Origin: GCA-2697345 sp002697345
GTDB lineage: Bacteria; Pseudomonadota; Alphaproteobacteria; Rhodobacterales; Rhodobacteraceae
NCBI GenBank assembly: GCA_943787605.1
Contig: CALSNB010000001.1
Span: 1,240,001-1,304,000 of the forward strand
Direction of reading: 5' to 3'
DNA length: 64,000 nucleotides
Shown here: in pieces, positions 27,121-35,700 of the stretch
Layout of the letters: each line of letters starts with the position of its first letter
Position numbering within the stretch: position 1 is the first letter of the stretch
Program-made: the position numbers and the translations under genes
The notes under the pieces: generated by a model
The model's input: only the letters and a program-made list of their open reading frames with translations
Databases searched by the model: none
What the model was told of the DNA's origin: nothing

Positions 27121-27803
27121 TTTACTACCTCTGGCAGACCCGCAGCTAAAGCATTTACGGCCGCCGATGCCATGGCGGAACCTCCTCTTCTCCCCTTTAG
27201 GGTGATAAACTCGCAGGCTCTAGGGTTAAGTTCTAATTCTAACTTACTTTCCATAGCACCCACAAAACCAACTGGGAATCCAAGTATACATGCTGGTTTA
27301 GGAAATCCTAAGTCTAATAATTCTAGTAAATGAAATAATGCTGTTGGAGCATTTCCTATAGCTACTACTGCGCCCTCAATAAAAGGTTCCCAAAGTTGAA
27401 CCGCAGCTGCACTCCTAGTATTTCCAATTAACTGAGCACCCTCTATTACCTCTGGATCATTTAATGTAACAATGACTTTGTTACTCGCTGGGAGGTACCG
27501 ACGAATGATACCTGAGGAGACCATCTCACAGTCACACAAAATGTTCGCTCCAGCTTTTAAGGCCTTTGATGCGTTGATTGAAATATTGTCAGAGTAAACT
27601 AACCGGTCCTTTATATCCGGCATTCCACACGAATGAATCAACCGTGTAATTAAGGGTCTTAGAGTTAAAGGTACTGTTTCAATTTTACCTTCATTTTGTA
27701 CAGTTTTAAAGCTCTTGGCGTATATATTCTTTGGGTCTCGCTCATAGATTAATTGTTTTTCTTTAGGTACAATCTTATCTATCTTAAGAGAACCAGAACT
27801 CAT
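27117..27803 (-). CDS. cobH: Precorrin-8X methylmutase
   Basis: 228 residues; moves the C-11 methyl to C-12 to give hydrogenobyrinate (or the cobalt form). The conserved catalytic His is in TRLIHSCGMPD near residue 58. Other motifs are ILCDCEMVSSGI, AVVAIGNAPTALFHLLEL and ILGFPVGFVGAMESK. The ATG at 27803 overlaps the stop of the cbiX C-terminal fragment frame by one base (TGATG), implying translational coupling to that frame. Confidence 0.95.
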   Translation of the reverse strand: MSSGSLKIDKIVPKEKQLIYERDPKNIYAKSFKTVQNEGKIETVPLTLRPLITRLIHSCGMPDIKDRLVYSDNISINASKALKAGANILCDCEMVSSGIIRRYLPASNKVIVTLNDPEVIEGAQLIGNTRSAAAVQLWEPFIEGAVVAIGNAPTALFHLLELLDLGFPKPACILGFPVGFVGAMESKLELELNPRACEFITLKGRRGGSAMASAAVNALAAGLPEVVK

Positions 27804-28009
27804 CAGCCATTAACTTTACGTTGAGCAATTAACTTACGTTCTTCTTCCACCACATAATCTGGGAACTGCCCCATGAAACAGCCACAAACTCCCTGATCAA
27901 TCATTGTCCTTGGGCCATTAGGGTGAGCAATATGTTTATAAACCCCATGACTGTGGCCATGACCGTGATCATGACTGTGACTGTGACTGTGACTGTGACC
28001 TGTGATCAT
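27803..28009 (-). pseudogene. C-terminal segment of cbiX in a shifted frame (His-rich and CxC tail)
   Basis: An open frame offset by one base from the cbiX body begins with the His-rich stretch HSHSHSHSHDHGHGHSHG. It continues YKHIAHPNGPRTMIDQGVCGCFMGQF and ends at the base that starts cobH. His-rich tails and a Cys pair (here VCGC) are known at the C-terminus of long CbiX chelatases, where metal or Fe-S binding has been reported. Removing one base at 27999/28000 would join it to the upstream cbiX frame, giving about 370 residues. No ribosome site of its own is seen, so it is most likely not an independent gene. Confidence 0.7.
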
Positions 28010-28916
28010 CACAATGATCTTCGCCACCCGGGAATTGATCATCTTCAGGGTCAGTGAAGGGTTGAAATTCAGCATGATGGTGGTGAATATCAACCTCTCC
28101 TAGAGATAAACGTTCTTTAAAAGATGCCATCAGATCATGGTTTTCTTCCATATTCCCTGACTCCGTTTCAGCGATCCTTTCTACGAACGTATTTATTACA
28201 TGATCCTGATCAGACAAATAGTGAGCTTTATAAAAAGTCACGTCAGTGGCTTTCTCCGCCACCAAGTCCACGTAGTTATATATCCGATCTATTAGTTTTC
28301 CAGAGAATAGGAAATACGGTGCTACAACTATTTTTTTATACCCTAATCGCAATGCAATTTCCAAACCCTGGCCAACCGAGGGAAAAGTAACGCCAGAATA
28401 TACGGTTTCGGACCATCCAAATCCTAAATTTTCTGCTACAATGCGGGTTAACTTAGCAGCCTCGGCATTAGCATACGTATCTGAAGTACCTCTACCAACT
28501 ACAACTAACATAGTTTCATAAAGATCTCCCTCATGAATATGATCAACATTAAGGCTTTCTAAAATTCTAGCTTCAAAAGCCGCAATCATTTCAGAGTGTA
28601 ATCCAAGTTCTCTGCCGTAACTTATTTTTAAACCTGGGTTTTTTTCTTGATAAGTTAATAAAACTGACGGAATATCATTTTTTGCGTGTGTAGCAGCAAA
28701 AAGCATTCCAGGCACAGCAATTATGTGTTCAACATTCTGATCTCGTAGCGAGTCGAGACCCATATGAATGTTAGGAGCAGAGTATTCCAAAAAACCATAT
28801 TCAACAGGGATTTCTGGAAACCGTTTTTTTAAGCCTTTTGCAAGTAATCCAAACTCTCGTTCAGCACTTTTTGATCTGCTACCATGACCACAAACCATTA
28901 TTCCAATTTTACTCAT
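27969..28916 (-). CDS. cbiX: CbiX-type sirohydrochlorin cobaltochelatase (frame broken near the C-terminus)
   Basis: 315 residues as read: two CbiX half-domains. The first has GIMVCGHGSRSKSAEREF (residue 5) and VPGMLFAATHAKNDIPSV, with the metal-ligand His pair in CGHG and ATHA. The second has LVVVGRGTSDTYANAEAAKL and VAPYFLFSGKLIDRI. After an HHHH cluster and EDDQFPGGEDHCDDH the frame runs into RSQSQSQSQS and stops inside a hexanucleotide repeat. The other frame there encodes the expected His-rich end. Inserts cobalt into sirohydrochlorin or precorrin-2. First gene of the operon cbiX-cobH-cobL-cobI-cbiG/cobJ-cobM. Confidence 0.9.
   Translation of the reverse strand: MSKIGIMVCGHGSRSKSAEREFGLLAKGLKKRFPEIPVEYGFLEYSAPNIHMGLDSLRDQNVEHIIAVPGMLFAATHAKNDIPSVLLTYQEKNPGLKISYGRELGLHSEMIAAFEARILESLNVDHIHEGDLYETMLVVVGRGTSDTYANAEAAKLTRIVAENLGFGWSETVYSGVTFPSVGQGLEIALRLGYKKIVVAPYFLFSGKLIDRIYNYVDLVAEKATDVTFYKAHYLSDQDHVINTFVERIAETESGNMEENHDLMASFKERLSLGEVDIHHHHAEFQPFTDPEDDQFPGGEDHCDDHRSQSQSQSQS
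27973..28000 (+). repeat. Hexanucleotide tandem repeat inside cbiX
   Basis: Four copies of GACTGT plus a half copy (27973-27999) followed by one extra C at 28000. On the coding strand this is CACAGT repeated, encoding His-Ser in one frame and Ser-Gln in another. The extra base is exactly what separates the two frames. Confidence 0.85.
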
Positions 28917-28985
28917 AAAATTACTCCACTATAAAAGCTTTACTTATCAATTCAAAAAACTTTATTAGACCAATATTGTAGGTGT

Positions 28986-28991
28986 TATAAT
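28986..28991 (+). promoter_or_regulatory. -10 box of the DUF1636-cobC-cobD leader
   Basis: A perfect TATAAT. The -35 match is poor (TTATTA or TATTAG, 17-18 bases upstream). Predicted start about 28998, giving a leader of about 285 bases before DUF1636. The 28917-29283 gap otherwise holds a mini-ORF chain, an inverted-repeat element and, at 29180-29215, a weak TCAAT/ATTGA hairpin with a following T-run. Confidence 0.4.
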
Positions 28992-29038
28992 TACAAATTA
29001 ATTTCCTCATCACTGTCATTCTTTACCAGGAGAGTTAA

Positions 29039-29137
29039 ATGCAAATAACTATTAGCACATGACAACGCAGCTATTATGACCTCTATTTGAGTAGTCACGC
29101 AAACCGCCAACCTCTCTGGCCACTAGGGCTTTGTCAT
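29039..29137 (+). promoter_or_regulatory. Structured leader with overlapping mini-ORFs upstream of DUF1636
   Basis: AGGAG sits seven bases before an ATG that opens MQITIST (29039-29062). Its stop overlaps the ATG of MTTQLL (29059-29079), whose stop overlaps MTSI (29076-29090). The same region folds: ATGACAA (29059-29065) pairs with TTGTCAT (29131-29137), enclosing TGAC (29077-29080) with GTCA (29094-29097). GC content is visibly higher than its surroundings. It does not match the B12 riboswitch core. The role is unknown; a translation-sensing leader or a structured RNA are both possible, and it could also act on the cbiX side. Confidence 0.4.
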
Positions 29138-29283
29138 AGACTTCTATAAACTGTAAATCTATTACTGCAATATAAATCTCAATGTTTATTATTGAAAATT
29201 TTTTAAACTAAATTAAAAGTATAAAGCGAAATTAGGATAACCTATAAACGCATCATCAACAAAAGTGTGAGTTAAATAATTAA

Positions 29284-29658
29284 ATGAAGACGTACATAAC
29301 AATATGTGAGACTTGTAAGCGCGAGACCTGGTCAGTAGGTGATATGAGCCTGACAGATGGAGAACGTTTAGCTTCGTTAGTTGAAAGCCTTAAAGATAGT
29401 TTCCCAGGAGTTATAACTAAAACCCACCCATGCTTAATGGGTTGTTCACATGGGTGTAATATTGCGATCCAAGCGGAAAATAAAATGTCTTATACGCTAG
29501 GTAATTTTGAACCCACTAAAGAATCAGCAAAAGCAATATTAGATTATGCTCAGCTTCATTCTGAAAATGAAAATGGTGTTGTTCCTTATCGTAATTGGCC
29601 AGAGAAAATAAAAGGTCATTTTATAACTCGCCACCCACCTTTATTAAAAAAATCATGA
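29284..29658 (+). CDS. DUF1636 metal-binding-like protein of the cobalamin locus
   Basis: 124 residues with a CxxC at the N-terminus (ICETCKRETW) and a second Cys cluster (HPCLMGCSHGCNIAI, near residue 47), resembling a thioredoxin-like ferredoxin fold. DUF1636 genes recur beside cob genes in alphaproteobacteria. A role in cobalt or Fe-S handling is inferred, not shown. The ATGA overlap with cobC (29655-29658) indicates coupled translation. Confidence 0.85.
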   Translation: MKTYITICETCKRETWSVGDMSLTDGERLASLVESLKDSFPGVITKTHPCLMGCSHGCNIAIQAENKMSYTLGNFEPTKESAKAILDYAQLHSENENGVVPYRNWPEKIKGHFITRHPPLLKKS

Positions 29659-30602
29659 AAACCTTATTTAACCAGCACGGTGGGAAAATAGATTCAGCAG
29701 TGGCTAGTTATGGAGGCAAAAAGACTGAATGGCTTGACCTCTCAACCGGAATAAACCCTATTTCCTACCCTCTATCAAAATTTAAAAAAAATGTGTGGGA
29801 AGCTCTTCCGGACGACGAAACGTTTAGAAATGTTCTCTCTGCAGCAAAACTATTTTGGAATGTTCCTACATCTTCTTCTATTCTATGTTCTTCAGGAGCG
29901 TCTGCTTTAATAGCACTTATTCCATTTCTTTATGCTTATAGGACTGTCACTATAGAGGGTCCAACATACTCTGAGCATGAGGCCTCTTTTAGAAATGCTG
30001 GGTTTAGTCTGATACCAAAAGATGGGGATGTACAAATAGTTGTAAACCCCAACAACCCTGATGGTCGCCTACATCTAAAAAACAAAGTTATTAAAAACCA
30101 TAGAAAGTTAACTATAATAGATGAGAGCTTCTGCGATCCCACTCAAGAAAACAGTCTAGCCATTCTCACAAAAAAACCTGGATTCATTGTTTTAAAGAGC
30201 TTCGGGAAATTCTGGGGGCTGGGTGGAGTTCGGTTAGGGTTTGCTGTGGGGACAAAAGAAACATTGGACCCTATAAAAAAAGCTTTGGGACCATGGCAAG
30301 TATCAGGGCCAGCCCTGGCGATTGGCACTCAAGCACTTAATGATTTAGATTGGGCTACGGAAACTAGATTAAAGTTAATTGATTTATCTGCTCGGCTAGA
30401 TAAACTTATGAAGAACCATCAACTAATTGGAGGTACTAATTTGTTCAGACTATATTCAGTTAGTGATGCCACTGCTTTCGCCCAATATCTAGCCTCTGCT
30501 AAAATACTGACTCGAACCTTTAATTATAATAGAAACTGGATTCGTTTCGGGTTGCCAAAAAGAGAATCTGACTGGAAACGAATCCAAAAGGTTTTGAATT
30601 GA
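29655..30602 (+). CDS. cobC: L-threonine-O-3-phosphate decarboxylase / cobalamin aminotransferase-like CobC
   Basis: 315 residues from the ATG at 29655 (MKTLFNQHGGKIDSAVASYGG), chosen over an upstream in-frame ATG at 29595 because of the ATGA overlap and the family N-terminus. Class I/II PLP fold: WLDLSTGINPISYPL, CSSGASALIALIPF, VVNPNNPDGRLH, and the PLP Lys in VLKSFGKFWGLGGVRLGFAVG. It supplies the aminopropanol-phosphate linker of B12. Its stop overlaps the TTG start of cobD. Confidence 0.92.
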   Translation: MKTLFNQHGGKIDSAVASYGGKKTEWLDLSTGINPISYPLSKFKKNVWEALPDDETFRNVLSAAKLFWNVPTSSSILCSSGASALIALIPFLYAYRTVTIEGPTYSEHEASFRNAGFSLIPKDGDVQIVVNPNNPDGRLHLKNKVIKNHRKLTIIDESFCDPTQENSLAILTKKPGFIVLKSFGKFWGLGGVRLGFAVGTKETLDPIKKALGPWQVSGPALAIGTQALNDLDWATETRLKLIDLSARLDKLMKNHQLIGGTNLFRLYSVSDATAFAQYLASAKILTRTFNYNRNWIRFGLPKRESDWKRIQKVLN

Positions 30603-31525
30603 GTGCCCTGTTAGTTCTGTCCATTGGTATGCTCTTAGATGCTATATTTGGTGAACCAAAAATTATTTGGAACCGAGCACCTCATCCTGTTGTCATAATT
30701 GGTAACATAATAAATTGGTGTGATACAAACTTTAACCGAGGTCAGAATAGGTTAAGAAACGGTGTTCTCACATTGGGTGGCTTAGTTGCGGTATCTATTT
30801 TATTGGGCTATGCAATAGCTTCAATCCCTCAACTTTGGATTTTAGAGGTGCTTTCAGTAGCAGTCTTATTGGCTTTTAGGAGTCTTATAGATCATGTGAC
30901 AGCGGTTGCTGAAGCCCTTAGGTTAAGTCTCGCTGAGGGAAGAATAATGGTCGCAAAAATAGTAGGTCGTGATATTAGTAATTTAGATGAATCTGGAGTG
31001 GTTCGTAGCACAGTTGAAAGCGCAGCAGAAAATCTGTCAGATGGATTTATAGCTCCCTTATTTTGGTATATTTTATTGGGTTTACCAGGTCTTTTTGCAT
31101 ATAAAGTAATAAATACTGCAGACAGTATGATAGCCCACAAAAGTGATAGGTACGAAGAGTTTGGATGGGCAACTGCAAAATTAGATGATATTGTTAATTG
31201 GGTGCCAGCAAGATTGTCAGCAATGATCATTCTCCTTTCAAATTTAAAATTTGACAAGATACACATAGTATTGCGAGATGCAAAATTACACCGCTCTCCT
31301 AATGCAGGTTGGCCAGAAACTGCAATGGCAACATTGTTAAATATAGCATTAGCCGGCCCTAGAAGCTATAATGGAGTAGATGGTTCTGACCCATATATAA
31401 ATCCTGAAGGTGATTATATACTTTCACCAAATCATATAGCGGACTGTACCAAATTTCTGTGGCAGATTTGGTTAATAATCTTTAGTTTGGTTTCTTTTGG
31501 ATCTATTATGTACTGGTTAATGTAA
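30599..31525 (+). CDS. cobD: Adenosylcobinamide-phosphate synthase (CobD/CbiB)
   Basis: 308 residues, integral membrane. Characteristic motifs are LDAIFGEPKIIWNRAPHPVVIIG, ESAAENLSDGFIAPLFWY, NTADSMIAHKSDRYEEFGWATAKLDDIVNWVPAR and HRSPNAGWPETAMA. Several hydrophobic segments (about 46-66, 70-90, 142-160, 285-305). Joins aminopropanol-phosphate to adenosylcobyric acid. The start is a TTG overlapping the cobC stop (TTGA); its own stop overlaps the next ATG (TAATG). Confidence 0.94.
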   Translation: MSALLVLSIGMLLDAIFGEPKIIWNRAPHPVVIIGNIINWCDTNFNRGQNRLRNGVLTLGGLVAVSILLGYAIASIPQLWILEVLSVAVLLAFRSLIDHVTAVAEALRLSLAEGRIMVAKIVGRDISNLDESGVVRSTVESAAENLSDGFIAPLFWYILLGLPGLFAYKVINTADSMIAHKSDRYEEFGWATAKLDDIVNWVPARLSAMIILLSNLKFDKIHIVLRDAKLHRSPNAGWPETAMATLLNIALAGPRSYNGVDGSDPYINPEGDYILSPNHIADCTKFLWQIWLIIFSLVSFGSIMYWLM

Positions 31526-32745
31526 TGTTGAAAATAAAATCTGATGTTATTGGGTTATTTAATTTCTTAACAAACATCATTTTAATTTTCTTACTAGGAG
31601 CAATATTTTTATCTAGTAATGCACATGGAAAAGTACAATGTGGCGGTCCTTTCAAATCTTTCCTTTTAGATATAAAGGAAGCATCTGTTTCTATGGGATA
31701 CAACGTAGAACTAGTAAACGATTTCTTTTCTTCCGCACAAATTGACCCTGCAGTCTTAAAAGCAGACCAATCTCAAAAAATATTTAGAAAAAGTTTCATT
31801 GACTTTTCAAATGCCGTAATATCGCCTCACAGGCTTCAAAATGCTGGCATAAATAAGCGGAGATATAAAGAAACCTTTAGTAAAATTAAGCGTCAATATG
31901 GGGTACCAAAAGAAATTTTATTAGCATTTTGGGCACTGGAGACTGATTTTGGGTTGTTTCAAGGAGAATACAATACTTTAAATGCTCTTTTAACTCTGAG
32001 CCATGACTGTAGACGCCCAGAACTCTTTCTCCCGCAGGTATTCGGTGCATTGGAATTATTCAAACAAAATAAGTTTCATCCTAGAAAAACTAAAGGTGCT
32101 TGGGCTGGTGAAATAGGCATGCTCCAAATGTTACCTCTAGATCTCCTTGAAAACGGTACTGATGGTGACGGCGATGGTGACGTAGATATAACTTCTTCAC
32201 CAATTGATGCGCTATTTTCGATGGCTGAAAAATTAACCTCTATGGGCTGGAAGCGAAATCAACCTTGGTTACTGGAAGTAAGGGTTCCTGAAAGTATGGA
32301 TTGGTCTCAAACAGGCCTAAGCCCAGCAATGCCCATAGAGCATTGGAAGAATCTTAATGTGCGGCCACGAGTTGGTTCCTTCCAAACTGGTGCGGATGTG
32401 TCATTAATTTTACCGATGGGAAGAAAAGGCCCAGCATTCCTCATCTATCCAAACTACAAAGTACTCTTAAATTGGAATAATAGTTTCGTCTACGTAACGA
32501 CAGCTTCCTATTTTGCCACGCTACTCTCTAACGAGCCTAGATATCGCTTAGGATCCCCCGAGCCAATGTTAAGTTCTAGTGAAATGTTATTGCTTCAAAG
32601 TAAACTCCATCAAAAAGGCTATATTGTAGGAAAAATTGACGGTATTTTAGGAAAAAAAACTAGAGAAGCTGTGAAAATTAAACAAAAAGAACTTGGTATT
32701 CCAGCAGATGGATGGCCTACAAAATATTTGTTGCAAAATCTATAA
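31525..32745 (+). CDS. MltB-family lytic murein transglycosylase with peptidoglycan-binding domain
   Basis: 406 residues. An N-terminal hydrophobic signal (NFLTNIILIFLLGAIFLSSNAHG) precedes an SLT_2 catalytic domain with the acid Glu in LLAFWALETDFGLFQG near residue 137, a Ca-loop-like NGTDGDGDGDVDI, GEIGMLQMLPLDLLE, and a C-terminal PG_binding_1 repeat (LLLQSKLHQKGYIVGKIDGILGKKTREAVKIKQ). Cleaves glycan strands with anhydro-muramyl ends. The one-base overlap with cobD is probably a packing effect rather than a functional link. Confidence 0.92.
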   Translation: MLKIKSDVIGLFNFLTNIILIFLLGAIFLSSNAHGKVQCGGPFKSFLLDIKEASVSMGYNVELVNDFFSSAQIDPAVLKADQSQKIFRKSFIDFSNAVISPHRLQNAGINKRRYKETFSKIKRQYGVPKEILLAFWALETDFGLFQGEYNTLNALLTLSHDCRRPELFLPQVFGALELFKQNKFHPRKTKGAWAGEIGMLQMLPLDLLENGTDGDGDGDVDITSSPIDALFSMAEKLTSMGWKRNQPWLLEVRVPESMDWSQTGLSPAMPIEHWKNLNVRPRVGSFQTGADVSLILPMGRKGPAFLIYPNYKVLLNWNNSFVYVTTASYFATLLSNEPRYRLGSPEPMLSSSEMLLLQSKLHQKGYIVGKIDGILGKKTREAVKIKQKELGIPADGWPTKYLLQNL

Positions 32746-32759
32746 AAATTTATCTTATT

Positions 32760-35700
32760 CTAAGCTACTAGCGCTTCAGCTCTTTTTAAATCAACAGAAA
32801 CTAATTGGCTCACCCCTAACTCTCCCATAGTTACTCCAAACAAACGATCCATCCGGGACATAGTAACAGCATGATGGGTGATAATTAAGAAACGTGTATT
32901 AGTACGACGGTTCATTTCGTCTAGCAAATCACAAAACCGAGTTACATTTGCGTCATCAAGCGGCGCATCGACCTCATCTAGCACACATAACGGTGCTGGG
33001 TTAGCAAGAAAAACAGCAAATATTAGCGCCAAGGCAGTAAGTGTTTGCTCTCCACCTGATAGAAGTGATAGTGTAGAAAGCTTTTTTCCTGGAGGCTGAC
33101 ACATGATTTCAAGTCCTGCATCTAAGGGGTCATCACTCTCAACCATCACAAGTTTTCCATCACCACCATTAAATAAATGCTTAAAAAGGTTACTGAAATT
33201 CTCATTAACTTGTTCGAATGCAGTTAAAATTCGTTCTCTACCTTCTTTATTTAGAGACGCGATTCCCGACCTTAATTTTTTTATTGCCTCTGTAAGTTCA
33301 TCTTTCTCACCTTTAATAAAGTCGTACTGTTCTTGAACTTCTTTTGCGTCTTCTTCTGCACGTAGATTTACCGCGCCTAAGTTATCTCGTTGCCGCTTAA
33401 GCCGGTCAACTTTCTCTTCTAACTTCCAAGATTCTGTTGTATTTTCAGAATCCAGTTGTAAATCTGACCTTAGTAATTCTGGACTCGTATCATATTCATC
33501 TTTAATTTTTTTCAAACAAACTACGACATTACTTAACGCAGATTCTAACAAGACTTCATTTCGTGCTCGATCCTCACGAGCTTCCGAAGCTACTCTTTCA
33601 GAAGTTCTCTCACTCTCTAATGCCTGACGCAGTAATCCTTCAGCAGTCTTAAGTTGCTCTGCTACATCATGAGCAAAAACTTCACTAGAATGTATTTTCT
33701 CTTGTAACTGATCTTGTTCAAGGACTAGTTCATTAGGCTTTTTTTCCGATACTTTTAATTTCTCTTCAAGTATAACTCGCCTAGACTTCAATTCCTTAAT
33801 ACGATCTTCAGCAAATTCACGACGAGAAACCCACACAAGAAAATGTTCGTCAATTTCTTTTAACCTTTGCACTCTAATCTCGTTTTCTGTTCTAATAGAT
33901 TCCGCAACACCTCTTTTTGAAATCATTGTTGTTCTTGAAACGATAACTTCTTCCTTAAGCTTTTCTAGTTCATTTCGCGCAAACTTTAGATCCCCTAAAT
34001 TGTTAATAGCCTTTTCTGCCTCTAATAATCTTTTTTGAATATTATCAGAGTCGTTCTTGTATCTAGCTACTGTTAACAATAAATTTTCAACCTTACCCTC
34101 AGCTATGCTTTTCTCACTCTCAGCACTACTCATTACACGATTTAATTCTGTCATAATTTTATCAGCATTTTGCCGAGTTAGTCGGGTCTCTTGATCAAAA
34201 TTGGTGAGTTCTAAAAGTTCTGCTTGAAGGCTAGTATGGGCTTGCCTAGACCCTAAGGATTTTGAAATTGCTTGTTCTAATTCTTGTTTTAACTCTTCAA
34301 GCCTATTGAGCTGTTGCAATCGCAAAGCTGATGATGTCGACGCATCTACAGCCTCTACTTTAAAGCCATCCCAACGCCAGCATGCGCCTTCCTTGGAAAC
34401 TAACCTTTGCCCAGGCATTAGCTGGCTTTGAAGCTTTGCACCAAGCTTATTACTTACAACACCTATTTGTGTTATTCTTCGAGACAAGAGCTCTGGGCCA
34501 GAGACAAAAGATGAGAGAGGCTCAACATCACCTGGAAGGTTCTGAGCTGGATAGTCAGGCTTCAAATTAATCCAACCCGTTCCGACATCTTTTTCAATTT
34601 CAGGATTTTTTAAATCATCCTGGAAAGCTGCCCCAAGAGCCAACTCATACCCAGGCTTCACCTTTATTCTATCGATAATTTGTTTAATTTCGGAGGTCTC
34701 TCTATCTAATAATCTAGAAACAGCTCCTGATTCTGCCCGCAATGCCGTTTCTATTCCCTCAGCCTCAGATGAAATAGCTCTAGCTTTGGCCTCCTTAGAC
34801 TGAACATCATTTCGTGAAAGATTAATTTTTTCTAACTGACTATCTGCCAGTTCGAATTCGATTTTTGCATCACGAAACTTATCTTTAGCTTCAGTAGCTT
34901 TCAAACTTTCAGATGCCACAATAATTCTTGAGGCTTCCAACTCAATATTTGCCTTTTTTTCTTCTGAAATTATTCTTACTAATGTAGCCTTTAGTTCTTC
35001 ATAAAGACCTTCTGCAGATTGATGCTGAGCCATCAATCTAGCATTGTCCTCTGTTTGATTTGAAAGCCGAAGCTCTAACCCCTGTAGATCCAAAGCGGAT
35101 ACCCTGGAATCCTCTATTGCTGCTTCCAACCTTGAAGAATAGTTCTCTCCCACCAGAGCCAACTCGGCCTTTTCTATTTCTAATCTCTTTAAAGTCTCAA
35201 CAGCATCTTGATTCAAAGAGGTTTCTCTTATTATGTCAAATTCCAGCTGATCTATATCAGCCTGTAGTTTACTAATATCTTGTAGAATTTGCTTCTCACT
35301 ATTAACCAAAAACTCTCTTTGAACTAACAAGTCTTGAAGTTTTTTAGCGAAGTTAGAGTTATCCTCACGAAGTTGCGGGAGTGTGTCTTCTAATACTTCT
35401 CTTTCATTAAGAAACTTTTTTGCCTCAGTTTCTACCTCTGACGCTCTTAATTGTGATTTTTCTTTTTCTAACTCAGCCGATACCCTTATACTCTCAGCCT
35501 CTTTCCATTTTATATATAATAATTGTCCTTCTAGTTTTCGTAACTCTTCTCCTATTTCACGGTACCTTACTGCCTGCTTCGCTTGTTTGGCTAAATGCCC
35601 AAGCTGAGACGCTAATTGTTCAATGGTGTCATCTAACCTAGAAAGATTCGTATCTGCCCCAGAAAGTTTAAGTTCAGCCTCATGACGGCGCTGATATAGC

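Noticed and set aside
27973..28000. CRISPR or minisatellite array
   Set aside because: Only 4.5 six-base units, in frame with His-Ser codons; it is coding repeat in cbiX.
28917..29283. B12 riboswitch variant in the cbiX/DUF1636 gap
   Set aside because: The inverted-repeat element there has GGCCACTAGGG, but it lacks the GGTG core and the AGCCAGGAGACC box in either orientation; kept only as an unexplained element.
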